Shown here: piece by piece, positions 45,765-53,702 of the stretch | Layout: every line of letters begins with the position of its first letter | How positions within the stretch are numbered: position 1 is the first letter of the stretch | Assembly (NCBI RefSeq): GCF_002498315.1 | Contig: NZ_DAGX01000002.1 | Location: forward strand, 466,836-530,835 | Length of the DNA stretch: 64,000 nt | DNA from: Methanofollis sp. UBA420 | GTDB taxonomy: Archaea > Halobacteriota > Methanomicrobia > Methanomicrobiales > Methanofollaceae | Direction of reading: 5' to 3' | Made by a program: the position numbers and the translations under genes | Notes under the pieces: generated by a model | What the model saw: the letters and a program-made list of their open reading frames with translations, nothing else | Database searches by the model: none | What the model was told of the DNA's origin: nothing

Positions 45765-46757
45765 ATGAGTTCACCTCTGGCCGAGATCGTACGGCCGGAT
45801 CTGGAAAAAAACCGTATCAGCGGGGCCAGATCTTTTGGGACGGTCATATACCGCCCCACACAAACGTCCATAACAAGGAAGTCACTTGCAGCCATTCCCT
45901 GCTACAACGAGGCCGTTACCATCGGTTCAGTTGTCCTGCAGACACGAAAATATGTCGATGAAGTCCTGGTCATCGACGACGGGTCGACAGACGACACCAG
46001 GGTCATCGCCCTTGAAGCGGGAGCGAGGGTCATCACCCATGCCGTGAACAGCGGCAAAGGAAGTGCGGTCCAGACCGCACTGAAATACGCGCAGGACGGT
46101 GCATTCGACTTCATCGTCCTCCTTGACGGCGACGGCCAGCACGACCCGCGCGAGATCCCGGCACTGGTGGAGCCGGTGGAAGAAGGAACGGCCGACCTTG
46201 TCATAGGGTCGCGTTTCCTCAGCAGCAAGAACAAGATACCGAAATACCGTCAACTCGGCCAGATGGTCCTCACGACCATGACGAACTTCAACGCCCGGCA
46301 TACGACGACCGACTCCCAGTCAGGCTTCAGGGTGCTCAGCCGGTCCGCGATCGAACGCTTCACCATGGAGTCGAAGGACTATAATGTCGAATCGGACATG
46401 ATCACCAGCCTCTCGGCACAGGGGATCGCCATCAAGGAGGTGCCCATCTCGGTGACGTACGACGTGCCCAACAAGCACAAGAAAAATCCGATCACCCATG
46501 GTTTCGGTGTCTTACGGAGCATCGTCGGGACGATGGAGTACAGCAACCCTTTCCTGACCTTCGGCGTCATCGGCATCGCAGCCCTGGTGGGGGGGATCGC
46601 CTTCGGTGTCACCGCCCTCTCGGCCTATGCGGCCACAGCAGTCCTGCCCTTCTGGACGTCGCTGCTGGGAGGCACATTCACGCTGCTCGGCGTCCTCTTT
46701 CTGATGGCAGGGATCACCCTCAGGTATGTTGCTATGACGGTCAGGAGGATGGTCTGA
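45765..46757 (+). CDS. Membrane-anchored family 2 glycosyltransferase (dolichyl-phosphate sugar synthase-like)
   Basis: A 330-residue enzyme. The GT-A domain begins LAAIPCYNEAVTIGSVV. The first Asp motif is VLVIDDGSTDDT, the metal-binding motif is LLDGDGQHDPREIP, and GSQSGFRVLS-type sequence (DSQSGFRVLSRSAIERF) follows. Two hydrophobic helices at the C terminus (about 250-325) anchor it in the membrane. It probably transfers a sugar from a nucleotide to a dolichol-type lipid for N-glycosylation or surface polymers. The start at 45765 is my choice. Upstream in-frame codons lie in the promoter or leader. Confidence 0.85.
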   Translation: MSSPLAEIVRPDLEKNRISGARSFGTVIYRPTQTSITRKSLAAIPCYNEAVTIGSVVLQTRKYVDEVLVIDDGSTDDTRVIALEAGARVITHAVNSGKGSAVQTALKYAQDGAFDFIVLLDGDGQHDPREIPALVEPVEEGTADLVIGSRFLSSKNKIPKYRQLGQMVLTTMTNFNARHTTTDSQSGFRVLSRSAIERFTMESKDYNVESDMITSLSAQGIAIKEVPISVTYDVPNKHKKNPITHGFGVLRSIVGTMEYSNPFLTFGVIGIAALVGGIAFGVTALSAYAATAVLPFWTSLLGGTFTLLGVLFLMAGITLRYVAMTVRRMV

Positions 46758-47005
46758 GGTAACGTCGTCAAAAAAGTGGAGGGACAGGCATCCCAGAAAA
46801 AAGACACATATATACGGGGGGGACGTGTCGCTGAGACCCCTGTTCGCTCCTACTTACACTTGTAGATTGCAATATATAAATCTTATTCTTTTGTTCGGGG
46901 ATTTATATTTCTGATTGATGTCTTACTTTTGTTCGACCTCCTGGAGGCCGGATGTATTCCCGGAGAGCGGGGAAAGGGACACCTCTTCTTCGGCGCGAAC
47001 GTTGG
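46758..47005. promoter_or_regulatory. Convergent gap with orphan TATA-like boxes
   Basis: Both flanking genes end here, yet the region contains CAATATATAAATC (about 46869-46881) and GATTTATATTTC (about 46901-46912) in an AT-rich island. No gene needs these promoters, so a small RNA or short transcript could start here. An ATG at 46952 behind CTGGAGG opens only a frame antisense to thioredoxin. Confidence 0.35.
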
Positions 47006-47401
47006 TCATGCATACCCGCTGATATCATAGTCGATCTCCGTGCTGCTCCGTGCACACCCCTCGCCATGCCTCAGGAAATCGTCGATGTTCTTCTTCAGCA
47101 GTGCGGGGAAGGCCGCACCGACGATCTGCTGGACTACCTTCCCACCGCAGAAGAAGAGGAACGAGGGAGTGTGACGGACGGCATAGCGCTCGGCCGTCCA
47201 GCCATTGCCCACCACATTCAGGCGTGCAAAGAGGATCGGGCCCCTGTATTCTCCTGCGAACTGCCTGAAGAAAGGTTCGATCTGCTTGCAGAAGGGACAC
47301 GTGGGGCTGTAAAACATCACCACAGCAGGCCCCTTCCCCTTCTCGACCGTCGCCTCCCATGTGGTGTCGGTCACCTCCACCAGATCGGTACCCTCAGCCA
47401 T
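47006..47401 (-). CDS. Thioredoxin-family protein
   Basis: A 131-residue thioredoxin fold with active site CPFC at residues 35-38 (VVMFYSPTCPFCKQIEPFFRQFA) and the cis-Pro region RHTPSFLFFCGGKVV. An extra Cys follows the cis-Pro strand. The C-terminal tail (CARSSTEIDYDISGYA) is longer than in typical thioredoxins. It should reduce protein disulfides in the cytoplasm. It lies 27 nt after the AbrB-PhoU regulator gene and may be co-transcribed with it. Confidence 0.88.
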   Translation of the reverse strand: MAEGTDLVEVTDTTWEATVEKGKGPAVVMFYSPTCPFCKQIEPFFRQFAGEYRGPILFARLNVVGNGWTAERYAVRHTPSFLFFCGGKVVQQIVGAAFPALLKKNIDDFLRHGEGCARSSTEIDYDISGYA

Positions 47402-47428
47402 AGGGAGAGGAGATACCAGTCATCCCGG

Positions 47429-48448
47429 TTAATGCTTGCCCCCGGCCTCCCGGTCGATGAGGATGTTGATGGTGTTCTCACAGATGTCGGTAGAGTATTC
47501 CCCGATCCTCCTGATGCTGTCGGAAAGCGAGACAAGCGCCGTCGCAGTGACAGGGGCGTACTTCAGCGCCGCCTTGTTGATCGCACGCGCTTTTTTTTCG
47601 AGATCGGCGACCTGCTGAATGGCTTCATTGGCCCCTTTCAAGTCCTCGCCGAAGAGAGACGAGATCGCACGGTCGAAGATCGCCTGGGATGTCCCGCTCG
47701 CCTCACTGATCATCGCCGTCATCCCGGTGTCGATTCCCTCCTTGAGGAGGACGATCGCGCTCTTTGCGATCCTGGTGCCGTGGTCCCCGATCCTCTCGAT
47801 GATCCGCGAGGTGAGGAAATAACTCATCGCCGCCGCCGGGGTGACGTTCATCCGACGGGAGACCGCGGGGTCGCCGAGCACCAGGTGGCACTGACGGGCG
47901 ATGAGCCACTGGAGACGGTCCACGTCATTGTCCCGCACGATGACGTCCTCGGCAAGTTTCTGGTTGCCGGACCGCAGGGCCTCGATGCCGTCCTGGTGCA
48001 TGCCCTTTGCGATCACCGCCATCCGCGTGATCGTCTTCTCGAAGGGCATCTCGACGGGGTTGAGCAGGTCCTTGATGGTGATCGAGGTCTCGGTCTCCTC
48101 CACGACCTCCTGCCCGATGGCCATCTGGGTGAACTCCCTGACCCGGATCCTGATGGACGGCGGCATCCTCCCCTGCGCCCGGAGGGTGATCGTGGTGTAC
48201 CCGGCGATGTACGCCCCGACAAGACAGCGGTACAGGAAGGCCTGGTCGGTGGTTGCGCTCACCGGGAACTCCTTCGTCCTCTGGGTGGCGACGGCATCGA
48301 TCCTGGGGGTGACGAGAAGGGTGCCGTCCTGCTGGACGATGAGGCCTAGAGGGTCGTTTTTCTTGATATTTGAGGAAAGAACCCAGTCTTTAGGGAGGGA
48401 TACGATATAGGACGACCCCCCGGTGACCTGCACCTTTCTGATCTCCAT
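47429..48448 (-). CDS. Phosphate-uptake regulator: AbrB-like DNA-binding domain fused to PhoU domains
   Basis: A 339-residue archaeal PhoU-type regulator. Residues 1-45 are a swapped-hairpin AbrB/SpoVT domain (MEIRKVQVTGGSSYIVSLPKDWV). Two PhoU-like helical repeats follow, with metal-contact patterns such as RDNDVDRLQWLIARQ, SRIIERIGDHGTRIAK and DSIRRIGEYSTDICENT. It is divergent from the pst operon and is the natural candidate for its phosphate-responsive repressor. A minus-strand TATA box (AATATATTC, about 48469-48478) suggests a leaderless mRNA. Confidence 0.88.
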   Translation of the reverse strand: MEIRKVQVTGGSSYIVSLPKDWVLSSNIKKNDPLGLIVQQDGTLLVTPRIDAVATQRTKEFPVSATTDQAFLYRCLVGAYIAGYTTITLRAQGRMPPSIRIRVREFTQMAIGQEVVEETETSITIKDLLNPVEMPFEKTITRMAVIAKGMHQDGIEALRSGNQKLAEDVIVRDNDVDRLQWLIARQCHLVLGDPAVSRRMNVTPAAAMSYFLTSRIIERIGDHGTRIAKSAIVLLKEGIDTGMTAMISEASGTSQAIFDRAISSLFGEDLKGANEAIQQVADLEKKARAINKAALKYAPVTATALVSLSDSIRRIGEYSTDICENTINILIDREAGGKH

Positions 48449-48592
48449 GTATCAGGGTTTTCCGGATGAGAATATATTTTTTGCCCGGGCCTATAGAGTG
48501 CACCATACTCTCTACGGAGTATATCGCGCGCCATAGTCTCATTCGAAACCGGTTATATTATATGGCGGGCTTTTTACTCATGGTGAAATACC
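48449..48592. promoter_or_regulatory. Divergent pst control region
   Basis: ATACTC-tctacg-GAGTAT (48505-48522) is an inverted repeat with 6-bp arms and a 6-nt spacer midway between the two promoters. TTATATTATAT (about 48553-48563) is the TATA box for pstS. A GGTGA site (48582-48586) precedes the GTG start. The inverted repeat is a plausible phosphate operator. Confidence 0.5.
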
Positions 48593-49441
48593 GTGAAGAA
48601 CAGCAAGATTCCTCTCCTTGCCGTGCCTCTCCTGGCACTTCTCATGATTGCGACCCTCTTCGCCGGCTGCACGGGCGGCGGAGGCGACACGACACCGGAG
48701 AGCCTCTCGGTCACCGGCTCCACGACCGTCCTCCCTGTCGCCCAGAAGGCGGCCGAGGCGTACATGGACACGCACCTGCAGGCTGACATCCAGGTAAGCG
48801 GCGGCGGTTCCAGTGTCGGCGTTCAGGCCGTCGGCGAGGGCACCGCGGATATCGGCATGGCCTCCCGCGACCTGAAGGATTCGGAGAAAGAGAAATATCC
48901 CGATCTGGTCCAGCACGTCGTGGCGCGGGACGGGATCGCCGTGATCGTCCACCCCTCGAACACCATGGAGACGGTCACCACCGCACAGGCGAAGGCGATC
49001 TACCAAGGCACTATCACGAACTGGAAAGAGATCGGCGGCCCTGACTTGGCGATCGTCGTCGTCGGCAGGGACAGCGCCTCGGGCACCCGCGAGTTCTTCC
49101 AGGAGGCCGTCATGAACAAGGAGGACTTCGTCCCCACCCAGCTTGAGAAGAACTCGAACGGGGCGGTGAAGCAGACCATCGCCCAGACACCGGGCGCCAT
49201 CGGCTACGTCGGCCTCGGGTACATCGACCCCACGGTGAAGGCGCTGAAGGTCGATGTGAACGGCACGGCCGTCGAACCGACAGTCGCCGCCGTCGTCAGC
49301 GGCGACTACCCGATCGCCCGTTCCCTCAATATGTTCACGAAGGGCGAGGCCACCGGGCTTGCGAAGGACTACCTCGACTTCATCCTGAGCCCGGATGGGC
49401 AGACGATCGTCGAAGAAGAGGGTTTTGTCCCGGTCGCCTGA
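48593..49441 (+). CDS. pstS: Phosphate ABC transporter substrate-binding lipoprotein
   Basis: A 282-residue phosphate-binding protein with lipobox Cys26 (LFAGC). The ligand loops are VTGSTTVLPVAQKAAEAY, SGGGSSVGVQAVGEGTADIGMASR, and the later GRDSASGTREFFQEAV. It captures phosphate outside the membrane for PstCA-B. The GTG start at 48593 follows GGTGA at seven bases. Length and motifs are normal for the compact archaeal and clostridial group. Confidence 0.95.
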   Translation: MKNSKIPLLAVPLLALLMIATLFAGCTGGGGDTTPESLSVTGSTTVLPVAQKAAEAYMDTHLQADIQVSGGGSSVGVQAVGEGTADIGMASRDLKDSEKEKYPDLVQHVVARDGIAVIVHPSNTMETVTTAQAKAIYQGTITNWKEIGGPDLAIVVVGRDSASGTREFFQEAVMNKEDFVPTQLEKNSNGAVKQTIAQTPGAIGYVGLGYIDPTVKALKVDVNGTAVEPTVAAVVSGDYPIARSLNMFTKGEATGLAKDYLDFILSPDGQTIVEEEGFVPVA

Positions 49442-49502
49442 TCGGCAGGGAGACGGGAGAGGAATTTTGTCCTCCCCCTCTCTCATGAGGTGAAGCACCA
49501 GC

Positions 49503-51434
49503 ATGAACAGTTATCTTCAGGCAGCACGCAACGCCCTCTCCTCCGGGAACAGGCTTGCCATGGCGAAGGAGAGAGCCATCGGCCTCATCTGGCTGATTGC
49601 GGCCTCCGTCGCCACACTCACCGTCTTTTTCATCCTCCTCTTTCTCCTCCGTGACGCCCTCCCCATCTTCGAGACCGTCGGCATCGTCGACTTCGTCTTC
49701 GGGGAGACCTGGAACCCCACCGGCGCGACCCCGTCGTACGGCGCCTGGCCCCTCATCGTCGGGACGCTCCTCGTCACCCTCGGAGCGGTGGCCATCGCCG
49801 TGCCCCTCGGCATCGGGAGCGCGGTCTGTCTTGCAGAACTCGCCCCGCCCCGCATGAAGGCCGTCGTAAAACCGGCCATCGAACTCCTCGCCGGCATCCC
49901 CTCGGTCGTGTACGGCTTCTTCGGCCTGGTGATCCTCACCGACTGGCTCCGCATCTCCTTCGACGTGCCGTCAGGGGAGAGCTGGCTGGCCGGGTCCATC
50001 CTCCTCGGCATCATGGCCCTCCCGACGATCGTCTCGGTCTCCGAAGACGCCCTGAGCACGGTGCCCCGCGCCTACCGGGAGGGGAGCCTCGCACTCGGCG
50101 CCACGCGCTGGCAGACGATCAGCCGCGTCCTTGTCCCCTCCGCCCTCTCCGGGATCACGGCGGCGGTGATCCTGGGGATGGGCCGCGCCATCGGCGAGAC
50201 GATGGCCGTCATGATGGTGACGGGAAACGCCGCCATCATCCCGGACCCCATCACCAACGTCCTCTCGCCGGTCCGCACCCTCACCGGCACCCTCGGCATC
50301 GAGATGGGCGAGGTGGCGGTCGGGTCTCTCCACTACCATGCCCTCTTCGGCGTGGCGGTGGTCCTCCTCCTCATCACCCTTGTCGTGAACCTCGCTGCGC
50401 TCTGGATCATGGCGCGGATCAGGGCCGGGCAGGGCGCCGCATTGCCGGGAGCGGACAGGCGGCAGGTGAAGAGAGCCCTCTCCATCGTCGCCGTGCTTGC
50501 GGCCGCGGCAGTCATCTTCGCCGTCCTCCCGCCGGTCCCGGCCCTCGCGGTCCTCCTCGTTGCGGGGGGAACCTACCTTGCCCGTGACCGGGTCTCCCCC
50601 GCAGCCGCGGAGAGGATCGCCTTCTCCACTCTCTGGGCGGCGATCGGGATCGTTCTCTTCATCCTCGGGATTATCCTCTTCTTCATCGTCATCAACGGCC
50701 TCCCGGCCCTCTCCTGGGAGTTTCTCACCCAGGCGCCCCGCGACCTCGGGCGGGCAGGCGGGATCTTCCCGGCAATCGTCGGGACCCTCTGCCTTGTCGG
50801 CGGCGCCATCCTCTTCGCCCTCCCGATCGGGATCGGGGCGGCGGTCTACCTCAACGAGTACACCCGCGGCGGCCGCGTCACCGCACTCATCAGGAGCGGG
50901 ATCGACCTCCTGAACGGCATGCCCTCGATCGTCTTCGGCCTCTTCGGCTTTGCATTCCTCGTCCTCTTCCTCAACTTCGGGGTCTCCCTCCTCGCGGGCA
51001 TGATCACCCTCGGGCTCATGATCCTGCCGACGGTCATCAGGACGACAGAGGAGGCCCTGAAGACCGTGCCGATGGCGATACGGGAGGGGAGCCTCGCACT
51101 CGGCGCCACGCGCTGGCAGACGATCAGGCAGGTCGTCCTGCCCCCGGCCCTCCCAGGCATCCTCACCGGCACGATCCTCTCTATCGGGCGGGCCGCCGGG
51201 GAGACGGCGCCGATCCTCTTCACGGCCGTCGTCTTCTCGAAACGCTTCCTCCCGACATCGGTCTTCGAACCGGTGATGGCCCTCCCTTACCACCTCTTCA
51301 TCCTTGCGACAAATGTCCCGGGCGCGGAGACGAACCAGTACGGCACCGCCCTCGTCCTCCTCATCCTCGTCGTCGGGATCTATGCCGCCGCGATCGCCCT
51401 GAGAAATCACTACCAGAAGAATGTCAGATGGTAA
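49503..51434 (+). CDS. Fused phosphate permease PstC-PstA
   Basis: A 643-residue protein carrying both permease subunits in one chain. Residues 1 to about 310 are PstC-like (LAELAPPRMKAVVKPAIELLAGIPSVVYGFFGL). A spacer with three or so extra hydrophobic segments (about 320-380) follows. Residues from about 380 are PstA-like (GAAVYLNEYTRGGRVTALIRSGIDLLNGMPSIVFGLFG). Both halves carry the coupling motif EGSLALGATRWQTI. It forms the phosphate channel as one polypeptide instead of a PstC/PstA pair. A 47-bp identical DNA stretch is shared by the two halves (50076-50122 and 51081-51127). It lies 61 nt after pstS. Confidence 0.93.
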   Translation: MNSYLQAARNALSSGNRLAMAKERAIGLIWLIAASVATLTVFFILLFLLRDALPIFETVGIVDFVFGETWNPTGATPSYGAWPLIVGTLLVTLGAVAIAVPLGIGSAVCLAELAPPRMKAVVKPAIELLAGIPSVVYGFFGLVILTDWLRISFDVPSGESWLAGSILLGIMALPTIVSVSEDALSTVPRAYREGSLALGATRWQTISRVLVPSALSGITAAVILGMGRAIGETMAVMMVTGNAAIIPDPITNVLSPVRTLTGTLGIEMGEVAVGSLHYHALFGVAVVLLLITLVVNLAALWIMARIRAGQGAALPGADRRQVKRALSIVAVLAAAAVIFAVLPPVPALAVLLVAGGTYLARDRVSPAAAERIAFSTLWAAIGIVLFILGIILFFIVINGLPALSWEFLTQAPRDLGRAGGIFPAIVGTLCLVGGAILFALPIGIGAAVYLNEYTRGGRVTALIRSGIDLLNGMPSIVFGLFGFAFLVLFLNFGVSLLAGMITLGLMILPTVIRTTEEALKTVPMAIREGSLALGATRWQTIRQVVLPPALPGILTGTILSIGRAAGETAPILFTAVVFSKRFLPTSVFEPVMALPYHLFILATNVPGAETNQYGTALVLLILVVGIYAAAIALRNHYQKNVRW

Positions 51435-52197
51435 CATGACAGAGACTGCAATCCTCTCGGCCAGAAACCTCAACCTCTACTACGGGGAGAGTCATGCCCT
51501 GAAGGAGATCACGATCGATATCGCGCCGAACAGGGTGACCGCCCTCATCGGCCCCTCGGGGTGCGGGAAGTCCTCCCTCCTCCGATGTTTCAACCGGATG
51601 AACGACCTGGTCGAGAATGTCAGGATCGAGGGGGAGATCCTCTTCGCAGGTGAGGATATCACCTCCCCTGCAGCCGACGTCGTCGCGATCAGGAAGAGGA
51701 TCGGGATGGTCTTCCAGAAACCGAACCCCTTCCCGAAGTCGATCTACGAGAATGTCGCATATGGCCCGAGGGTCCACGGCATCAGGGACGCGAAGGCCCT
51801 CGACGCGATCGTGGAGAAGAGTCTCCGCGACGCCGCCCTCTGGGAGGAGGTGAAGGACCGCCTCCACTCCTCGGCCCTCGGCCTCTCCGGGGGGCAGCAG
51901 CAGCGCCTCTGCATCGCCCGCACCCTCGCGGTCGAGCCCGAGGTGATCCTGATGGACGAACCCTGCTCGGCCCTCGACCCGATCGCCACGGCAAAGATCG
52001 AGGCCCTGATCGAGGACCTGAAGACGCGCTACACGGTGATCATCGTCACGCACAGCATGCAGCAGGCGGCGCGGGCAAGCGACTTCACCGGGTTCATGTA
52101 CCTCGGCGAACTCGTGGAGTTCGGGGAGACGACCCAGATCTTCGAGGCCCCGAAGAACAGACTGACAGAGAACTATGTGACCGGCCGTTTCGGATAG
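51421..52197 (+). CDS. pstB: Phosphate ABC transporter ATPase
   Basis: A 258-residue ATPase with Walker A LIGPSGCGKSSLLRC, the PstB-typical MVFQKPNPFPKSIYENVAYGPR, signature LSGGQQQRLCIARTLA, Walker B VILMDEPCSALDP and the switch His in VTHSMQQA. It drives phosphate uptake through PstCA. The ATG at 51421 overlaps the PstCA 3' end by 14 nt. A second ATG at 51436 lies just after that stop and may be the true start. Confidence 0.95.
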   Translation: MSDGNMTETAILSARNLNLYYGESHALKEITIDIAPNRVTALIGPSGCGKSSLLRCFNRMNDLVENVRIEGEILFAGEDITSPAADVVAIRKRIGMVFQKPNPFPKSIYENVAYGPRVHGIRDAKALDAIVEKSLRDAALWEEVKDRLHSSALGLSGGQQQRLCIARTLAVEPEVILMDEPCSALDPIATAKIEALIEDLKTRYTVIIVTHSMQQAARASDFTGFMYLGELVEFGETTQIFEAPKNRLTENYVTGRFG

Positions 52198-52205
52198 GTG
52201 AAAGG

Positions 52206-52856
52206 ATGAGTGAGAAATTTCATGACGAACTGAAGGCCCTGAGAGGGGAGTTCGTCGAATACGGACAGTTTTCAGCTGACATGCTGAAGGACGCCTTCAG
52301 GGCGCTGAAGGACGGGGACACGGACCTCGCGGACGCGGTCCTCCAGCGGAAAACCCACCTTGCAGAACTCTCCGACCACTTCGACGAGCGCCTGCTCACT
52401 CTCATCGCCCTGTACCAGCCGATGGCAAAGGATCTCAGGGTGATCGCCTGCACTCTCAAGATGAACGACGCTCTCTACCGCATCGGGCGGTACGGCAAGG
52501 ACATCGCCATGCTCGTCCCGGCGTTCGCCGCGTCCGGCCACCTCGGGCGGATGCTCAACCTCCCGTATATGGCCGAGATCGTCTTTTCGATGGTCGACGA
52601 CGTCCTCCGCGCCTACGAAGAGAGGGACATCGCCCCGCTCGCCACCCTCTCCGAGAGGGACGACTGCGTGGACGACATCAGGTACTCGGTCTTCAGGGAG
52701 GGGATCACCTACATGATGGAGGACCCGAAGAACATCGAGCGGTGCATGGACTACGTGATGGTGGCACGCTACCTCGAAAGGTGCGGCGACCACTGCTGCA
52801 CGATGGCCGAGAAGATCCACTACATGGTCACGGGGGAGAGGATCGAGATCCGGTGA
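52206..52856 (+). CDS. phoU: PhoU, negative regulator of phosphate transport
   Basis: A 216-residue two-repeat helical protein. The metal-site helices are LYQPMAKDLRVIACTLKMNDALYRIGRYGKDI and MDYVMVARYLERCGDHCCTMAEKIHYMVTGERIE (E-R-x-x-D-H motif). It keeps phosphate import in check through PstB and partner regulators. It follows pstB by 8 nt and ends the operon. Unlike the upstream regulator it has no DNA-binding domain, so the locus encodes two PhoU types. Confidence 0.95.
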   Translation: MSEKFHDELKALRGEFVEYGQFSADMLKDAFRALKDGDTDLADAVLQRKTHLAELSDHFDERLLTLIALYQPMAKDLRVIACTLKMNDALYRIGRYGKDIAMLVPAFAASGHLGRMLNLPYMAEIVFSMVDDVLRAYEERDIAPLATLSERDDCVDDIRYSVFREGITYMMEDPKNIERCMDYVMVARYLERCGDHCCTMAEKIHYMVTGERIEIR

Positions 52857-52859
52857 GGG

Positions 52860-53275
52860 GGGGGGACGGGAGAATTTTTTTCTGGAGTGCCTGTGCCGGG
52901 GGACTACGCCCCCCTCGAAGACTCCGTCTTCTCGACTCCCTTCGGTCGTAATCGAAAGCCTCTGGCTCATGGCACATCAAAGATGTACCTGAACAGGAGA
53001 ATCTTCGATTTTCCGCTTTCTCAAGCTCCCTTCGGTCGTCACTCGAAAATCGGAGATTTTCTCGAACTCGCTATCGCTCGTTCCCCGCTCAGGATAGGCG
53101 GGATACGACAATATCCTTCCAGGGATCTTCTGCTCTCCCTTCCCGGCCCTATCTTAGATCGGGGGTCCGGGGGCAACGAGCAATAGCGAGTTCGAGAAAG
53201 CCATCAGGCTTTCGAGGTAGTCCCCCGGCTCAGATTGAGGGGGAGGCGAAGGATCGGCGCATTTTCTCCTGAAAT
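52860..53275 (+). repeat. Composite hairpin-rich intergenic repeat, copy 4 (longest)
   Basis: It begins right after phoU and contains TGTGCCGGGGGACTACGCCCCCC, then TCGAAGACtccGTCTTCTCGA and CCCTTCGGTC (twice). GAAAATCGGAGATTTTC follows, then TCGAACTCGCTATCGCTCG-CCCCGCTCAGGATAGG and GGGGGTCCGGGGGC. AGCGAGTTCGAGAAAGCC and GGCTTTCGA come next, and it ends near GGGGGAGGCGAAGGATCG. It shares word order with copies 1-3 and has extra inverted modules. No gene is seen. Confidence 0.7.
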
Positions 53276-53396
53276 CAGGAGGATACATCAATCCGACCAT
53301 GAGGAATATCCCCAATCCCGATCATGACGACCTCCCTGGAGCCGATGCGATGCCTTTATGTTACCCCCGGCAGAGGAGGTATTCGGAGGAAATGAT

Positions 53397-53702
53397 ATGC
53401 CGGAATTTGGTAACCCGTTTTCAGGCACCGCATACGGCCGAAAGATGACCGATGCTGAACTCGTCCGCGCGATACGCTTCATGGTCTCGGCGGAGTACGA
53501 GGCGGTCCAGCTCTACCAGCAGCTTGCAGAGTCCACGGACAACAAACTCGCACAGGCGGTCCTCCTCGACATCGCCGAGGAGGAGATCGTCCACGCGGGC
53601 GAGTTTCTCCGTCTCCTGAAGGAACTCTCCCCCGAGGAGGAGGGATATTACGCAAAAGGGACAGAAGAGGTCGAGGAGATGATCGAGAAGATCAGAAAGT
53701 GA
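53397..53702 (+). CDS. Encapsulin-type ferritin-like protein (EncFtn-like)
   Basis: A 101-residue two-helix di-iron protein. The first ligand helix is MVSAEYEAVQLYQQLAES and the second LLDIAEEEIVHAGEFLRLLKEL (E-x-x-H). After it comes an SPEEEGYYAKGTEEVEEM tail. It resembles the half-ferritins that dimerise to form an iron site and are stored in encapsulin shells in archaea and bacteria. No encapsulin shell gene lies in the window. GGAGGA sits six bases before the ATG at 53397. It overlaps the convergent ACT-hydrolase gene by 11 nt. Confidence 0.7.
   Translation: MPEFGNPFSGTAYGRKMTDAELVRAIRFMVSAEYEAVQLYQQLAESTDNKLAQAVLLDIAEEEIVHAGEFLRLLKELSPEEEGYYAKGTEEVEEMIEKIRK

Noticed and set aside
46952..48349. 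465-codon plus-strand frame
   Set aside because: It is antisense to thioredoxin and AbrB-PhoU, with no recognisable domain. Both opposite genes are certain.
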